DNA of 64,000 nucleotides, from assembly GCF_020410765.1 (NCBI RefSeq), contig NZ_CP084541.1, positions 4,111,001-4,175,000 on the forward strand, written 5' to 3'. The stretch comes from Streptomyces marincola (lineage in GTDB: Bacteria; Actinomycetota; Actinomycetes; Streptomycetales; Streptomycetaceae). Position numbers and translations under genes: made by a program. Of the stretch, positions 1 through 8,248 are shown piece after piece (within the stretch, counting starts at the first letter, position 1; each line of letters begins with the position of its first letter). The notes beneath the pieces are model-generated. The model was not told where the DNA came from. It ran no database searches and worked only from the letters and a program-made list of their open reading frames with translations.

Positions 1-650
1 GTGCTCGGCAGGGCGTTGGGGTAGCCGGCGATCCAGCCGACGGCACCGGCCAGGCCGAGTTCGAGCAGAACGTCGTCGGCGCCGATCAACAGGTCGAGCT
101 CGGGGGCGAGTTCGCGGATCTCGTACGCGCGGCGGACGTCGCCGGTGAACTCCTTGACGGCGACTATCAGGCCCTCGGCGTGCAGTTCGGCCAGGAGCGC
201 GGGGGTGAGGTCGACGCGGGTGTCGAAGGGGTTGTTGTAGGCGACGACGGGCAGGCCGGCCTTGGCGGCCTCGCGGTAGTGGGCCAGGACCGTGCGCTCG
301 TCGGCGCGGTAGGCGTTGGGCGGGAGCAGCAGCACCGAGTGGGCGCCGGCCTCGGCGGCCTGCTCGATCCAGCGGCGGGACTGGAGCACGCCGTAGGCGG
401 CGACGCCCGGCATCACCGTGAAGCCCTCGGGCGCCGCGGCGACGGCGGTCTCGACCACGCGGGCGCGTTCGGCGTCGCTGAGGCTCTGGTACTCGCCGAG
501 GGAGCCGTTCGGGCACACGCCGTCGCAGCCTTGCTCGGCCAGCCACGCGACGTGCTCGGCGAAGCCGTCGAAGTCGGCCGCGAGGTCGTCGTCGAAGGGG
601 AACGCGGTGGCGACGTGGACGCCGCGCCAGGGCTGCCGTGCAGCGGTCAT
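1..650 (-). CDS. Dihydrodipicolinate synthase (DapA)-family lyase/aldolase, 3' end cut by window edge
   Basis: Reverse-strand gene starting with ATG at 650, preceded by GGAGATCACC; about 216 N-terminal residues are visible. The family forms class I Schiff-base aldolases/lyases that cleave or make 2-keto acids, or decarboxylating dehydratases. Seen here: NGSLGEYQSL (residues 48-57), matching the pyruvate-binding G-[TS]-x-G-E motif, YNNP with the catalytic Tyr at about 138, and VKEFTG with the Schiff-base Lys at about 166. Divergent from the ABC importer/hydantoinase operon and sharing its promoter region, so it probably acts in the same catabolic route rather than in lysine synthesis. Family assignment is firm; the substrate is unknown. 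Confidence 0.88.
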   Translation of the reverse strand, partial: MTAARQPWRGVHVATAFPFDDDLAADFDGFAEHVAWLAEQGCDGVCPNGSLGEYQSLSDAERARVVETAVAAAPEGFTVMPGVAAYGVLQSRRWIEQAAEAGAHSVLLLPPNAYRADERTVLAHYREAAKAGLPVVAYNNPFDTRVDLTPALLAELHAEGLIVAVKEFTGDVRRAYEIRELAPELDLLIGADDVLLELGLAGAVGWIAGYPNALPS

Positions 651-693
651 GGTGATCTCCTCGTAGGTGGGGCCGCTCTAGGACTACCAATAA

Positions 694-704
694 AATGTCA
701 CATT
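694..704. promoter_or_regulatory. Operator-like palindrome 1 in the divergent promoter
   Basis: AATGTCACATT, a perfect 5-bp inverted repeat around a central base. It shares the core ATGTSACAT with the palindrome at 787-797 in the same 184-bp divergent intergenic space. Each contains a GTGACA/TGTCAC string that could serve as a -35 element, so a bound repressor would block both transcription units. A GntR- or LacI-class regulator is plausible, but none is encoded next to it in the window. Confidence 0.45.
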
Positions 705-786
705 GCATAGTCCGGCGGCGCACATTCGCGGTCCGGATGAACGGGCCGCAAAATCCTCCCCTCGCACCCATTGCCCGCCCCTGCGG

Positions 787-797
787 CATGTGACATG
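787..797. promoter_or_regulatory. Operator-like palindrome 2 upstream of the importer operon
   Basis: CATGTGACATG, a perfect 5-bp inverted repeat around a central G, lying 37 bases before the ATG of the binding-protein gene. It repeats the ATGTSACAT core of the site at 694-704. No convincing -10 element can be assigned with it. Confidence 0.45.
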
Positions 798-834
798 TTA
801 CTGAGCCACATATTCGAGCCACGGGGAGGATGGA

Positions 835-1857
835 ATGAGACAGACGCCGGGGAAAGTCCTCGCCGTCGTCGCCGGTGTGGTCGTTCTGGCCCCGGGGTGC
901 GCCCCCGACACCAGCACGGCGGAGGGCGAGTACCGCGTCGCCGTGCTCGCCGCCTCGGCGCAGAACGGCTACAACCAGGCCGTGTACGACGGCGTCGTGG
1001 CCGGCGCGGAGGAACTCGGCCTCACCGTGGACGTCAAGATCCTCGACGGCGGCTTCGACTCCACCACGCAGCTCTCCCAGCTCCAGACGGCGGCCACCGT
1101 GGGCGGCTACGACGGCGTCATCGTCGTTCCGCACGACGGGCCCAGCCTCGCCGGGGCGTTCCCCCTCGCGAACTCCGTCCCGGTGATCACCGTCCTCAAC
1201 CCCATCGGCCCCGACGTCGACGACATGGAGCCGCAGGTCGAGGGCGTGGTCTCCACCGTGGCCGTGCCGCCGAGCGACGCGGCTGCCCGGCAGGCGGAGG
1301 GCGTGGTGGACCACTGCGCCGACCTCGACCCCTGCAAGGTCACCCTCGTCGTGGGCGACCTCTCCTCCCCGCTCGACATCGCCCGCCGCGACGCCTACCG
1401 GGGCGTGCTCGGCGAGCACGCGAACATCGAGGTCGTCAGCACCGTCGAGGGCAACTACGACCGCTACCAGTCCCTGACCGCGGTCTCCAACAGCCTCCAG
1501 TCCAACCGCGACGTCGACGTCATCCTCGCCAGCGCCGACCAGATGACGCTGGGCGCGGAGCTGGCCCTGGAGAACGCGGGCATCGCGCCCGAGAGCGTGT
1601 ACCTGACCGGCGGAGGCGGCACCACCGAGGCGGTCCGAGCCGTCCGCGAGGGGCGCTGGACGGCCAACTACCTCAACTTCCCCGTGAGCATGGGCGCCGC
1701 CGCCATGGAGCAGCTCGCGAACGCCATGACCGGCCGGCCGGTCGAGACCGTCGTGAACGCCGACACCGTCGGCCCCGAGGGCGTCGAACCCTACGCCACC
1801 CGGGAGACGCTGGCCGGCCCGGAGGCCGAGGACTTCACGGGGGAGTGGAACGGCTGA
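835..1857 (+). CDS. Sugar-type ABC transporter substrate-binding lipoprotein
   Basis: A 340-residue extracytoplasmic solute-binding protein of the RbsB-like (periplasmic binding protein type 1) class. The N-terminus is a lipoprotein signal: basic start, a hydrophobic stretch, then a lipobox ending in Cys22 (LAPGC). It continues with a typical YRVAVLAASAQNGYNQ beta strand and ligand-loop region. The start at 835 is supported by GGGGAGG seven bases upstream. It is the first gene of an operon and its stop overlaps the ATP-binding gene by one base. It should capture the substrate outside the membrane and deliver it to the downstream ATPase and permease. The downstream hydantoinase genes suggest a cyclic amide or lactam-like ligand rather than a sugar; that is inference. 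Confidence 0.88.
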   Translation: MRQTPGKVLAVVAGVVVLAPGCAPDTSTAEGEYRVAVLAASAQNGYNQAVYDGVVAGAEELGLTVDVKILDGGFDSTTQLSQLQTAATVGGYDGVIVVPHDGPSLAGAFPLANSVPVITVLNPIGPDVDDMEPQVEGVVSTVAVPPSDAAARQAEGVVDHCADLDPCKVTLVVGDLSSPLDIARRDAYRGVLGEHANIEVVSTVEGNYDRYQSLTAVSNSLQSNRDVDVILASADQMTLGAELALENAGIAPESVYLTGGGGTTEAVRAVREGRWTANYLNFPVSMGAAAMEQLANAMTGRPVETVVNADTVGPEGVEPYATRETLAGPEAEDFTGEWNG

Positions 1858-3404
1858 TGACGACGACGACCGAAACGTCCAGCACCGCGAACGCCGGGCC
1901 GGCCCCCGTGCTCACCGCCCGCGACCTGTCCAAGTGGTTCGGCGGCACGCACGCCGTGGACGGGGTGAGCCTCGACCTGCTGCCCGGCGAGGTGCACGCG
2001 CTGGTGGGGGAGAACGGCGCCGGCAAGTCCACCCTGGGCAAGCTGATCGCCGGGGTCTACCAGCGGGACGGGGGCGACCTCGTGGTGGACGGCGCCGCGA
2101 TCGGCCGCTGGGACCCGGCACGGGCCGGTCGCCACGGCATCGCCATGATCGCGCAGGAACTGGCCCTCGTCCCCGAGCTGACCGTGGCGCAGAACGTCTT
2201 CCTCGGCCGCGAGCGTTCCCGGGCCGGCGTCCTGCGGCCGGGCACCGCGGCGGAGTTCGAACGGATCGACGCGATGGCGCGCTTCGGCCTGCCGCCCCAC
2301 CGCAAGGTCCGCGACCTGGGCATCGCCGACCAGCAGAAGGTCGAGATCATGCGGTCCCTGGCCAGGGACGCCAAGGTCGTCGTGATGGACGAGCCCACCT
2401 CGTCCCTCACCGCCCACGAGACGGAGAAGCTGCACGAGCTGATCCGCACCCTGCGCGCCCAGGGCAGAACCGTCGTCTACGTCTCCCACTTCCTCGACGC
2501 GGTCCTCGGGATCGCGGACCGGGTGACGATCATGCGGGACGGCCGCCTGGTGCGCACCGGCCCCGCGGCCCGGGAGACGAAGGCGAGCCTGATCGAGGGC
2601 ATGCTCGGCCGCTCCCTCGCGGTCACCTTTCCCGAGCGGAGCGCGCCCGTTCCCCCCGCGACGCCCCCGGTGCTCGACGCGAAGGGCCTGGCGACCGCCG
2701 AGGGCGTCGTGGACGCCTCGCTGACCGTGCGCCCCGGCGAGGTCGTGGGCCTGATCGGCCTCGTCGGCAGCGGGCGTTCCGAGATCGCGCGCGCCCTGTT
2801 CGGCGCGGACCGGCTCACCGCGGGCACCGTGACCCTGCGCGGCAAGCCGTTGACGAGGCCGCGCCCGTGGCGTTCGATCGCGGCGGGCCTGGCCATGGTC
2901 CCCGAGGACCGGCACGGCCAGGGCCTGCTCCTCATGCGCTCCATCAGGGAGAACATCGCCCTCACCCACTGCCGCGGGTTCGCCGTCGCGGGCGTGATCA
3001 GCCGCCGCAGGGAGCGCGCCGCGGTCGGCGAGCTGGCCGCCAGGCTCCAGCTGCGCCCCGCGCGGATCGAGTCGGAGATCCGCGGCTTCTCCGGCGGGAA
3101 CCAGCAGAAGGCGCTGATCGGCAAGTCGCTGCTTGGCGACCCCGCGTTCGTCATCCTCGACGAGCCCACCCGCGGCGTCGACGTCGGCGCGAAGTACGCC
3201 ATCTACGAGCTGATCACCGCGCTCGCCGCCCAGGGCGTCGGCGTCCTGCTCATCTCCTCGGAGCACGAGGAGGTCATGTCCCTGAGCCACCGCGCCTACC
3301 TGGTGCGCGAGGGCCGCACGATCGACGAGGTCGTGCCCGCCGAGACCACCATCGACCGCATCCTCACCACCCTGTTCGGCACCGACCAGAAGGCAGCACC
3401 GTGA
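1857..3404 (+). CDS. ABC transporter, duplicated ATP-binding subunit (RbsA/MglA type)
   Basis: A 515-residue tandem ATPase energising the importer. The first half has an intact Walker A (GENGAGKSTL), Q-loop and the Walker B-like VVMDEPTS. The second half has the degenerate Walker A GLVGSGRSE usual for the second domain of RbsA proteins, followed by the signature FSGGNQQK and VILDEPTRG. The ATG at 1857 overlaps the binding-protein stop (TGATG), and the gene ends in a GTGA overlap with the permease. An in-frame start far upstream would run through the binding-protein gene and is not credible. Homologous to the ATPase at 58656 in the second importer of this window. Confidence 0.92.
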   Translation: MTTTTETSSTANAGPAPVLTARDLSKWFGGTHAVDGVSLDLLPGEVHALVGENGAGKSTLGKLIAGVYQRDGGDLVVDGAAIGRWDPARAGRHGIAMIAQELALVPELTVAQNVFLGRERSRAGVLRPGTAAEFERIDAMARFGLPPHRKVRDLGIADQQKVEIMRSLARDAKVVVMDEPTSSLTAHETEKLHELIRTLRAQGRTVVYVSHFLDAVLGIADRVTIMRDGRLVRTGPAARETKASLIEGMLGRSLAVTFPERSAPVPPATPPVLDAKGLATAEGVVDASLTVRPGEVVGLIGLVGSGRSEIARALFGADRLTAGTVTLRGKPLTRPRPWRSIAAGLAMVPEDRHGQGLLLMRSIRENIALTHCRGFAVAGVISRRRERAAVGELAARLQLRPARIESEIRGFSGGNQQKALIGKSLLGDPAFVILDEPTRGVDVGAKYAIYELITALAAQGVGVLLISSEHEEVMSLSHRAYLVREGRTIDEVVPAETTIDRILTTLFGTDQKAAP

Positions 3405-4372
3405 CCGCCATCACCGCGGAGACGCAGCGCAAGGCACCCGTGCGACCCCTGCTGCTGGCCAAGGATCACGCCGTGCTGATCCTGCTGGCGGCCGTCGTCG
3501 TGTGGCTCTCCGTCGCCAGCCCCGCGTTCTTCACCTCGGCCAACATCCTCAACATCCTCAACCAGAACGCCCCGCTGGCGATCATCGCGGCGGCCGGCAC
3601 GTTCGTCATCGTCTCGGGCAACTTCGACCTGTCGACGGCGAGCATCTTCGCGGTCGCCAGCGTCTGCGCCGCCTGGCTCGCCGTGGAGACGGGCAACCCG
3701 CTGCTCGCGCTGGTCGCCGCGCCGGTGGTCGGCATGGTGCTCGGCGCGCTCAACGGCCTGGTCGTCGCCTCGCTGCGCATCCACTCCTTCCTCGCCACCC
3801 TGGCCTCCTCGATGGTCTACTCGGCGCTCGCGGTGCTGATCACCGGCGGCGCGCTGATCACCGTCGACGTCGACGGCTTCGCCGACTTCGGCCGCGGCAG
3901 CTTCCTCGGCGTGTTCATACCCGTGTGGGTACTGGCCGCCGTGGTCGCCGCCCTGTGGTTCCTGCTGTCGGGAACGGTCTTCGGCCGGCACGTGTTCGCC
4001 ACCGGCGGCAACGCCGAGGCCGCCGAGCTGTCCGGCATCAGGGCCGACCGCGTCAAGGTGCTCGTCTTCGTGCTCAGCGGACTGGCCGCGGGCATCGCCG
4101 CGGCCATCGCGGTCTCCCGCATCTCCTCCGGGCAGCCGCAGGCGGGCGCCGGCATGGAGTTGCAGGCGATCGCGGCGATCATCCTGGGCGGCACCAGCAT
4201 CCACGGCGGGGTCGGGGCGGTGTGGCGCTCGGTGGCCGGCGTGTTCCTCATCGCGCTGGTCGGCAACGGATTCGACATCATGAACTTCAACCCCCAGCTC
4301 AAGGACCTCGTCACCGGGCTGATCATCCTCGCCGCGGTCGCCCTGGCGGCCGTGGGCCGGCGCAGACGTTAG
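3401..4372 (+). CDS. ABC transporter permease (RbsC/BPD_transp_2 family)
   Basis: A 323-residue, strongly hydrophobic protein with about 8-10 membrane spans, starting with GTG at 3401 inside the ATPase stop (GTGA). It carries typical RbsC features: VSGNFDLSTASIFA near residue 70 (compare the DLSVGS motif of the family) and the cytoplasmic EAA-like loop GGNAEAAELSGIRADRVK near 210. It forms the membrane channel with the ATPase at 1857-3404. Compared with the paralogue at 56567 it has FDLS in place of IDLS, which is ordinary variation. The next gene starts 70 bases later and is probably co-transcribed. Confidence 0.92.
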   Translation: MTAITAETQRKAPVRPLLLAKDHAVLILLAAVVVWLSVASPAFFTSANILNILNQNAPLAIIAAAGTFVIVSGNFDLSTASIFAVASVCAAWLAVETGNPLLALVAAPVVGMVLGALNGLVVASLRIHSFLATLASSMVYSALAVLITGGALITVDVDGFADFGRGSFLGVFIPVWVLAAVVAALWFLLSGTVFGRHVFATGGNAEAAELSGIRADRVKVLVFVLSGLAAGIAAAIAVSRISSGQPQAGAGMELQAIAAIILGGTSIHGGVGAVWRSVAGVFLIALVGNGFDIMNFNPQLKDLVTGLIILAAVALAAVGRRRR

Positions 4373-4442
4373 CGCCGCGGCCCCCTCCCGCCCGGCCCCC
4401 TCGAACCACCACGAAGCACAACGCAGGAAAGGTGCGCCCGCC

Positions 4443-6527
4443 ATGCCGCAGGACATCCGCGTCGCGATCGACGTCGGAGGAACGTTCACGGACGTCGTCA
4501 AACTCGACCCCGCAACGGGCGAACTCCGCTTCGACAAGGTCCCCACCACCCCCTCGTCCCCGACCGAGGGCGTGCTGAACGCGTTCGACCGGATCGCGGT
4601 GGACATGCCGGACGTGGCCATGTTCAACCACGGCACCACGCTCGGCCTGAACTCCCTGCTGACCAGGTCGGGCGCCCGGGTCGCGATCGTCTCCACCCGC
4701 GGCTTCCGCGACGTCTACCTGCTGGGGCGCACCGACCGGCGCGCCATGTACGACATCCGCCACCGCAAGCCGGCGCCGCTGCTGGAGCGCTACGACACCT
4801 TCGAGGTCACCGAGCGCTCCTACTTCGACGGCACCGCGGGCGCCCCGCTCGACGAGGAGGAGGCGCGCCGGGTCGCGCGGGAGATCGCCCGCCGCGGGTA
4901 CGAGGCGGTGGCCATCGCGTTCCTGCACTCCTACGCCAACCCGGCGCACGAGGCGCGGATGCGCGAGATCCTGCTGGAGAGCGCCCCCGGCGTCGAGGTG
5001 ACCGTCTCCCACGAACTGTCGCGGGAGTACCGGGAGTACGAGCGGACCTCCACCGCCGTCCTCGACGCCTACATCAAACCCGTCGTGCGCGGCTACCTCC
5101 ACCGGCTGGAGTCCGAACTGGCCGACCGCGGCTTCACCGGGCGCTTCCTGATCTCCCGCTCGGGCGGCGGCGGCATGACCGCCACCGCGGCCAGGGAGCA
5201 GCCGGTCAACCTCATCCTCTCCGGACCAGCGGGCGGCGTGGTGGGGGCGGCGGCGTTCGCCAGGCTGACCGGCCGGCCCAACCTGATCACCATCGACATG
5301 GGCGGCACCAGCCTGGACGCCTCCCTGGTGCTCGACTCCCAGCCGGTGCTCCAGCGCGGCACCGAGTTCGAGGGGCTGCCGATCAACACGCCCTCGCTCT
5401 ACATCCACACCATCGGCTCGGGCGGCGGCTCACTGGCGTACCTGGACGACGCGGGCGCCCTCCAGGTCGGCCCGCAGAGCGCGGGCGCGGTGCCGGGCCC
5501 CGTCGCGTACGGCCGCGGCGGAACGCAGCCGACGTTCACCGACGCCGCGCTCGCCGTCGGCTACCTCGGCGCGGACACGCCGCTGGGCGGCACCCTCGCC
5601 CTGGACGCCGAGGGCGCCCTGGCTGCGCTCGGGTCCGTCGCCGCGGAACTCGGCCTCGGGACGACCGAGTTGGCCCGCGGCATCCTCCAGATCTCCAACA
5701 CCAAGATCACCGGGGCCGTGCGCGCCATCACCGTCGAACTCGGCCACGACCCGAAGGACTTCTCGCTGCTCTCCTTCGGCGGCGCGGGCGGTCTCGTCGC
5801 CGTGGACGTCGCCCGCCAGCTCGGCATCCCCTCGGTGGTCATCCCGCCGGGCCAGGGCGCGTTCTCCGCGCTCGGCATGCTGATGGCCGACGTGCAGCAC
5901 GACTTCGCCAGAACGTCCGTCACCGCGCTCGCCGACGTGGACCGGGCCGCCGTGGACGCGGCCTACGCCGGCATGGCGGCCGAGGCCGACGCCATCCTGG
6001 GCGAGGAGGGCTTCGGCCCCGCGCAGCGGGAGCTGACCCGCACCGTGGACGTGCGCTACGCCGGGCAGGAGCACTCGGTCAGCGTGACGTTCCCCGAGGA
6101 GGCCGCCGACCCCGTGGCCGTCATCGAGAAGGTCTTCGCCACCTTGCACGAACGGCAGTACGGGCACGTCATGAGCGACCCGCTGGAGATCACCGCGCTG
6201 CGGCTGCGCGCCATCGGCGTGGTCGACAAGCCGCGGCTGCCCACCCTCGCCCCGCGCGAGAGCGGCGCACCGGCCCCGCGCGGCACCCGCCCGGTGCACG
6301 CGCCCGACGGCACGCGCGAGGAGTACGCGGTGCACGTGCGCGAGGAACTGCTCGGCGGCGACGCCGTCGAGGGCCCCGCGATCGTCACCGAGCACACCGC
6401 GACCACCGTGCTGCACCGCGGCGACCGGCTGACGGTGGGCCGGTACGGGGAACTGGTCATCACCATCGGCGGCGAGCCGGCGGACGGCGAGCGGCAGAGC
6501 GATAAGGGGAAGGACGAGAACCGATGA
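4443..6527 (+). CDS. hyuA: Hydantoinase/oxoprolinase family protein, subunit A
   Basis: A 694-residue protein of the ATP-dependent hydantoinase A / 5-oxoprolinase / acetone carboxylase beta family. The N-terminus holds the ASKHA-type phosphate loop DVGGTFTDVV (residues 10-19). Further on are FNHGTTLGLN, SGPAGGVVGAA, and TIDMGGTSLDASLV, the conserved second nucleotide-binding segment. AGGAAAGG lies about ten bases before the ATG. It overlaps hyuB by four bases, the usual two-subunit arrangement. Such pairs use ATP to open lactam or cyclic imide rings (5-oxoproline, hydantoins, N-methylhydantoin) or to activate small carbonyls. Substrate is not determinable here; with an importer and an amidohydrolase it suggests uptake and ring opening of a nitrogen heterocycle. 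Confidence 0.9.
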   Translation: MPQDIRVAIDVGGTFTDVVKLDPATGELRFDKVPTTPSSPTEGVLNAFDRIAVDMPDVAMFNHGTTLGLNSLLTRSGARVAIVSTRGFRDVYLLGRTDRRAMYDIRHRKPAPLLERYDTFEVTERSYFDGTAGAPLDEEEARRVAREIARRGYEAVAIAFLHSYANPAHEARMREILLESAPGVEVTVSHELSREYREYERTSTAVLDAYIKPVVRGYLHRLESELADRGFTGRFLISRSGGGGMTATAAREQPVNLILSGPAGGVVGAAAFARLTGRPNLITIDMGGTSLDASLVLDSQPVLQRGTEFEGLPINTPSLYIHTIGSGGGSLAYLDDAGALQVGPQSAGAVPGPVAYGRGGTQPTFTDAALAVGYLGADTPLGGTLALDAEGALAALGSVAAELGLGTTELARGILQISNTKITGAVRAITVELGHDPKDFSLLSFGGAGGLVAVDVARQLGIPSVVIPPGQGAFSALGMLMADVQHDFARTSVTALADVDRAAVDAAYAGMAAEADAILGEEGFGPAQRELTRTVDVRYAGQEHSVSVTFPEEAADPVAVIEKVFATLHERQYGHVMSDPLEITALRLRAIGVVDKPRLPTLAPRESGAPAPRGTRPVHAPDGTREEYAVHVREELLGGDAVEGPAIVTEHTATTVLHRGDRLTVGRYGELVITIGGEPADGERQSDKGKDENR

Positions 6528-8239
6528 CCGACGCGATCACCACCGAGATCATCAGGCACGGACTGCTGTCGGCCGCCGAGGAGGTCGCCCGCAACCTGTG
6601 CAGGACCGCCTACAACACCGTCGTCTACGAGATCCACGACTACGGCATCGGCATCCACGACGCGTCAGGCGACGTGGTCGCCGATGCCCCCGGCATCGCG
6701 ATCTTCACCCGGGGCAACGACTACGGGATCAAGAAGTCGCTCGAATTCCTCGGCGCCGACGCGATGCGCCCGGGCGACGTGTACCTGCTGAACTACCCCT
6801 ACTGGTCATCGGCGCACACCCTCGACCCGCTGGTCTTCGCGCCGATCCACGACGGGTCCGAGCTGATCGGCTTCGCCTCCTGCCGCATCCACGTGCTCGA
6901 CCTCAACCAGAAGGACCCCGGCTACGTCCTGGACTCCACGCACAGCTCGCAGGAGGGCCTGGTGTTCCCCGCCACCCGGCTGTACCGCGAAGGCGAGCAG
7001 AACACGGACGTGTTCAACATCATCAGGTTCAACTCGCGGATGCCGGAACGGACCATCGGCGACATCCAGGCGCAGGTCTCGGCCTGTGTCACGGGCGTGC
7101 GGCGCACCCAGGAGATCGCCCGCAAGTACGGCAGGGACAGCCTGCTCGACGCGATGCGGGCCATCAACGAGCACGGCGAGAAGCTGGCCAGGATCGGCCT
7201 GAGCAAGCTGCCCAAGGGCACCTGGACCGCGACCGACTTCGTCGACAGCGACGGCGTGGACCGCGAGACGCTGGTGAAGCTGACCGCCACCGTGACCGTC
7301 ACCGACGAGGAAATGGTCGTCGACTGGACGGGGAGCGCCCGCGACGTCCGCGGGCCCATCAACCTCCCGCGCGGGCAGACCGAAGCGCTCTCCAGCCTGA
7401 TCTTCAAGGCGCTGACCACCCCGGACAGCCCGGTCGTCGCGGGCAACTTCGCCCCGCTCCGGGTGATCACCGAGCCGGGCTCGGTGATGCACGCGGTGCC
7501 GCCGATGCCCACGTTCACCCTGTGGACGGGGCTGCTGGCCGGCGAGGTGATCCTCAAGGCGCTCGCCGAGGGCATGCCCGACCTGGTGCCCGCCTGCTCC
7601 GGCGGCGACGTCTGCTCCATGATGGGCCTGGGCGTCAACCCCAGGACGGGCGATGCGTGGCAGGAGGCCACCAACGAGGCCGTCGGCTTCGGGGCCACGC
7701 GGGACGCGGACGGCGAGGACGGCATCATGCACCTGTCGGAACCCGGCTGCCGCAACAACCCCGTCGAAGTGCTCGAAACCAAGTCCCCCATGATCATCGA
7801 CTCCTACGGCTACCGCCCCGACACCGGGGGCCCCGGGCGGTTCCGCGGCGGCGTCGGCGTCAGCCGCGTCTACCGCTTCACCGCCCCCGCCACCGGCATC
7901 TGCCTGGTCTACAAGACCCGCACCAACCCCTGGTCCATCGCCGGCGGCGACGAGGGCGAACCCAACCGGATCGTGCTCAACGCCGGCACCGAACACGAGG
8001 TCGTGCAGGGCGGCAGCTACAACCACCTCAAGGCGGGCGAGACCCTGGCGAACGAGACCGGGGGAGGCGGCGGCTACGGCGACCCGTTCACCCGCGACCC
8101 CGCGGCCGTGGCCAAGGACGTCCGCAACGGCTTCGTGACGGCGTCGGCCGCACGCGAACGGTACGGCGTGGCCGTCGACACCACCGACTTCACCGTCGAC
8201 GCCCCCGGGACCGCGGCGCTGCGCGCCGCGGGGAGGTGA
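6524..8239 (+). CDS. hyuB: Hydantoinase/oxoprolinase family protein, subunit B
   Basis: A 571-residue partner of HyuA (hydantoinase B / oxoprolinase C-terminal-half family). Recognisable features: the N-terminal TEIIRHGLLSAAEEVARNL, FTRGNDYGIKKSL, NYPYWSSAHTLDPLV, SCRIHVLD, and the C-terminal glycine-rich TGGPGRFRGGVGVSR typical of the family. Near the end, ETGGGGGYGDP matches the conserved terminal motif. The ATG sits in an ATGA overlap with hyuA, so translation is probably coupled. The two subunits are expected to form a cytoplasmic complex. The neighbouring amidohydrolase starts nine bases after its stop. Confidence 0.9.
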   Translation: MTDAITTEIIRHGLLSAAEEVARNLCRTAYNTVVYEIHDYGIGIHDASGDVVADAPGIAIFTRGNDYGIKKSLEFLGADAMRPGDVYLLNYPYWSSAHTLDPLVFAPIHDGSELIGFASCRIHVLDLNQKDPGYVLDSTHSSQEGLVFPATRLYREGEQNTDVFNIIRFNSRMPERTIGDIQAQVSACVTGVRRTQEIARKYGRDSLLDAMRAINEHGEKLARIGLSKLPKGTWTATDFVDSDGVDRETLVKLTATVTVTDEEMVVDWTGSARDVRGPINLPRGQTEALSSLIFKALTTPDSPVVAGNFAPLRVITEPGSVMHAVPPMPTFTLWTGLLAGEVILKALAEGMPDLVPACSGGDVCSMMGLGVNPRTGDAWQEATNEAVGFGATRDADGEDGIMHLSEPGCRNNPVEVLETKSPMIIDSYGYRPDTGGPGRFRGGVGVSRVYRFTAPATGICLVYKTRTNPWSIAGGDEGEPNRIVLNAGTEHEVVQGGSYNHLKAGETLANETGGGGGYGDPFTRDPAAVAKDVRNGFVTASAARERYGVAVDTTDFTVDAPGTAALRAAGR

Positions 8240-8248
8240 CCGCCCGCC

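Noticed and set aside
771..1856. Upstream extension of the first ABC ATPase in its frame
   Set aside because: It would overlap the whole binding-protein gene; the ATG at 1857 fits operon overlap and the family length.
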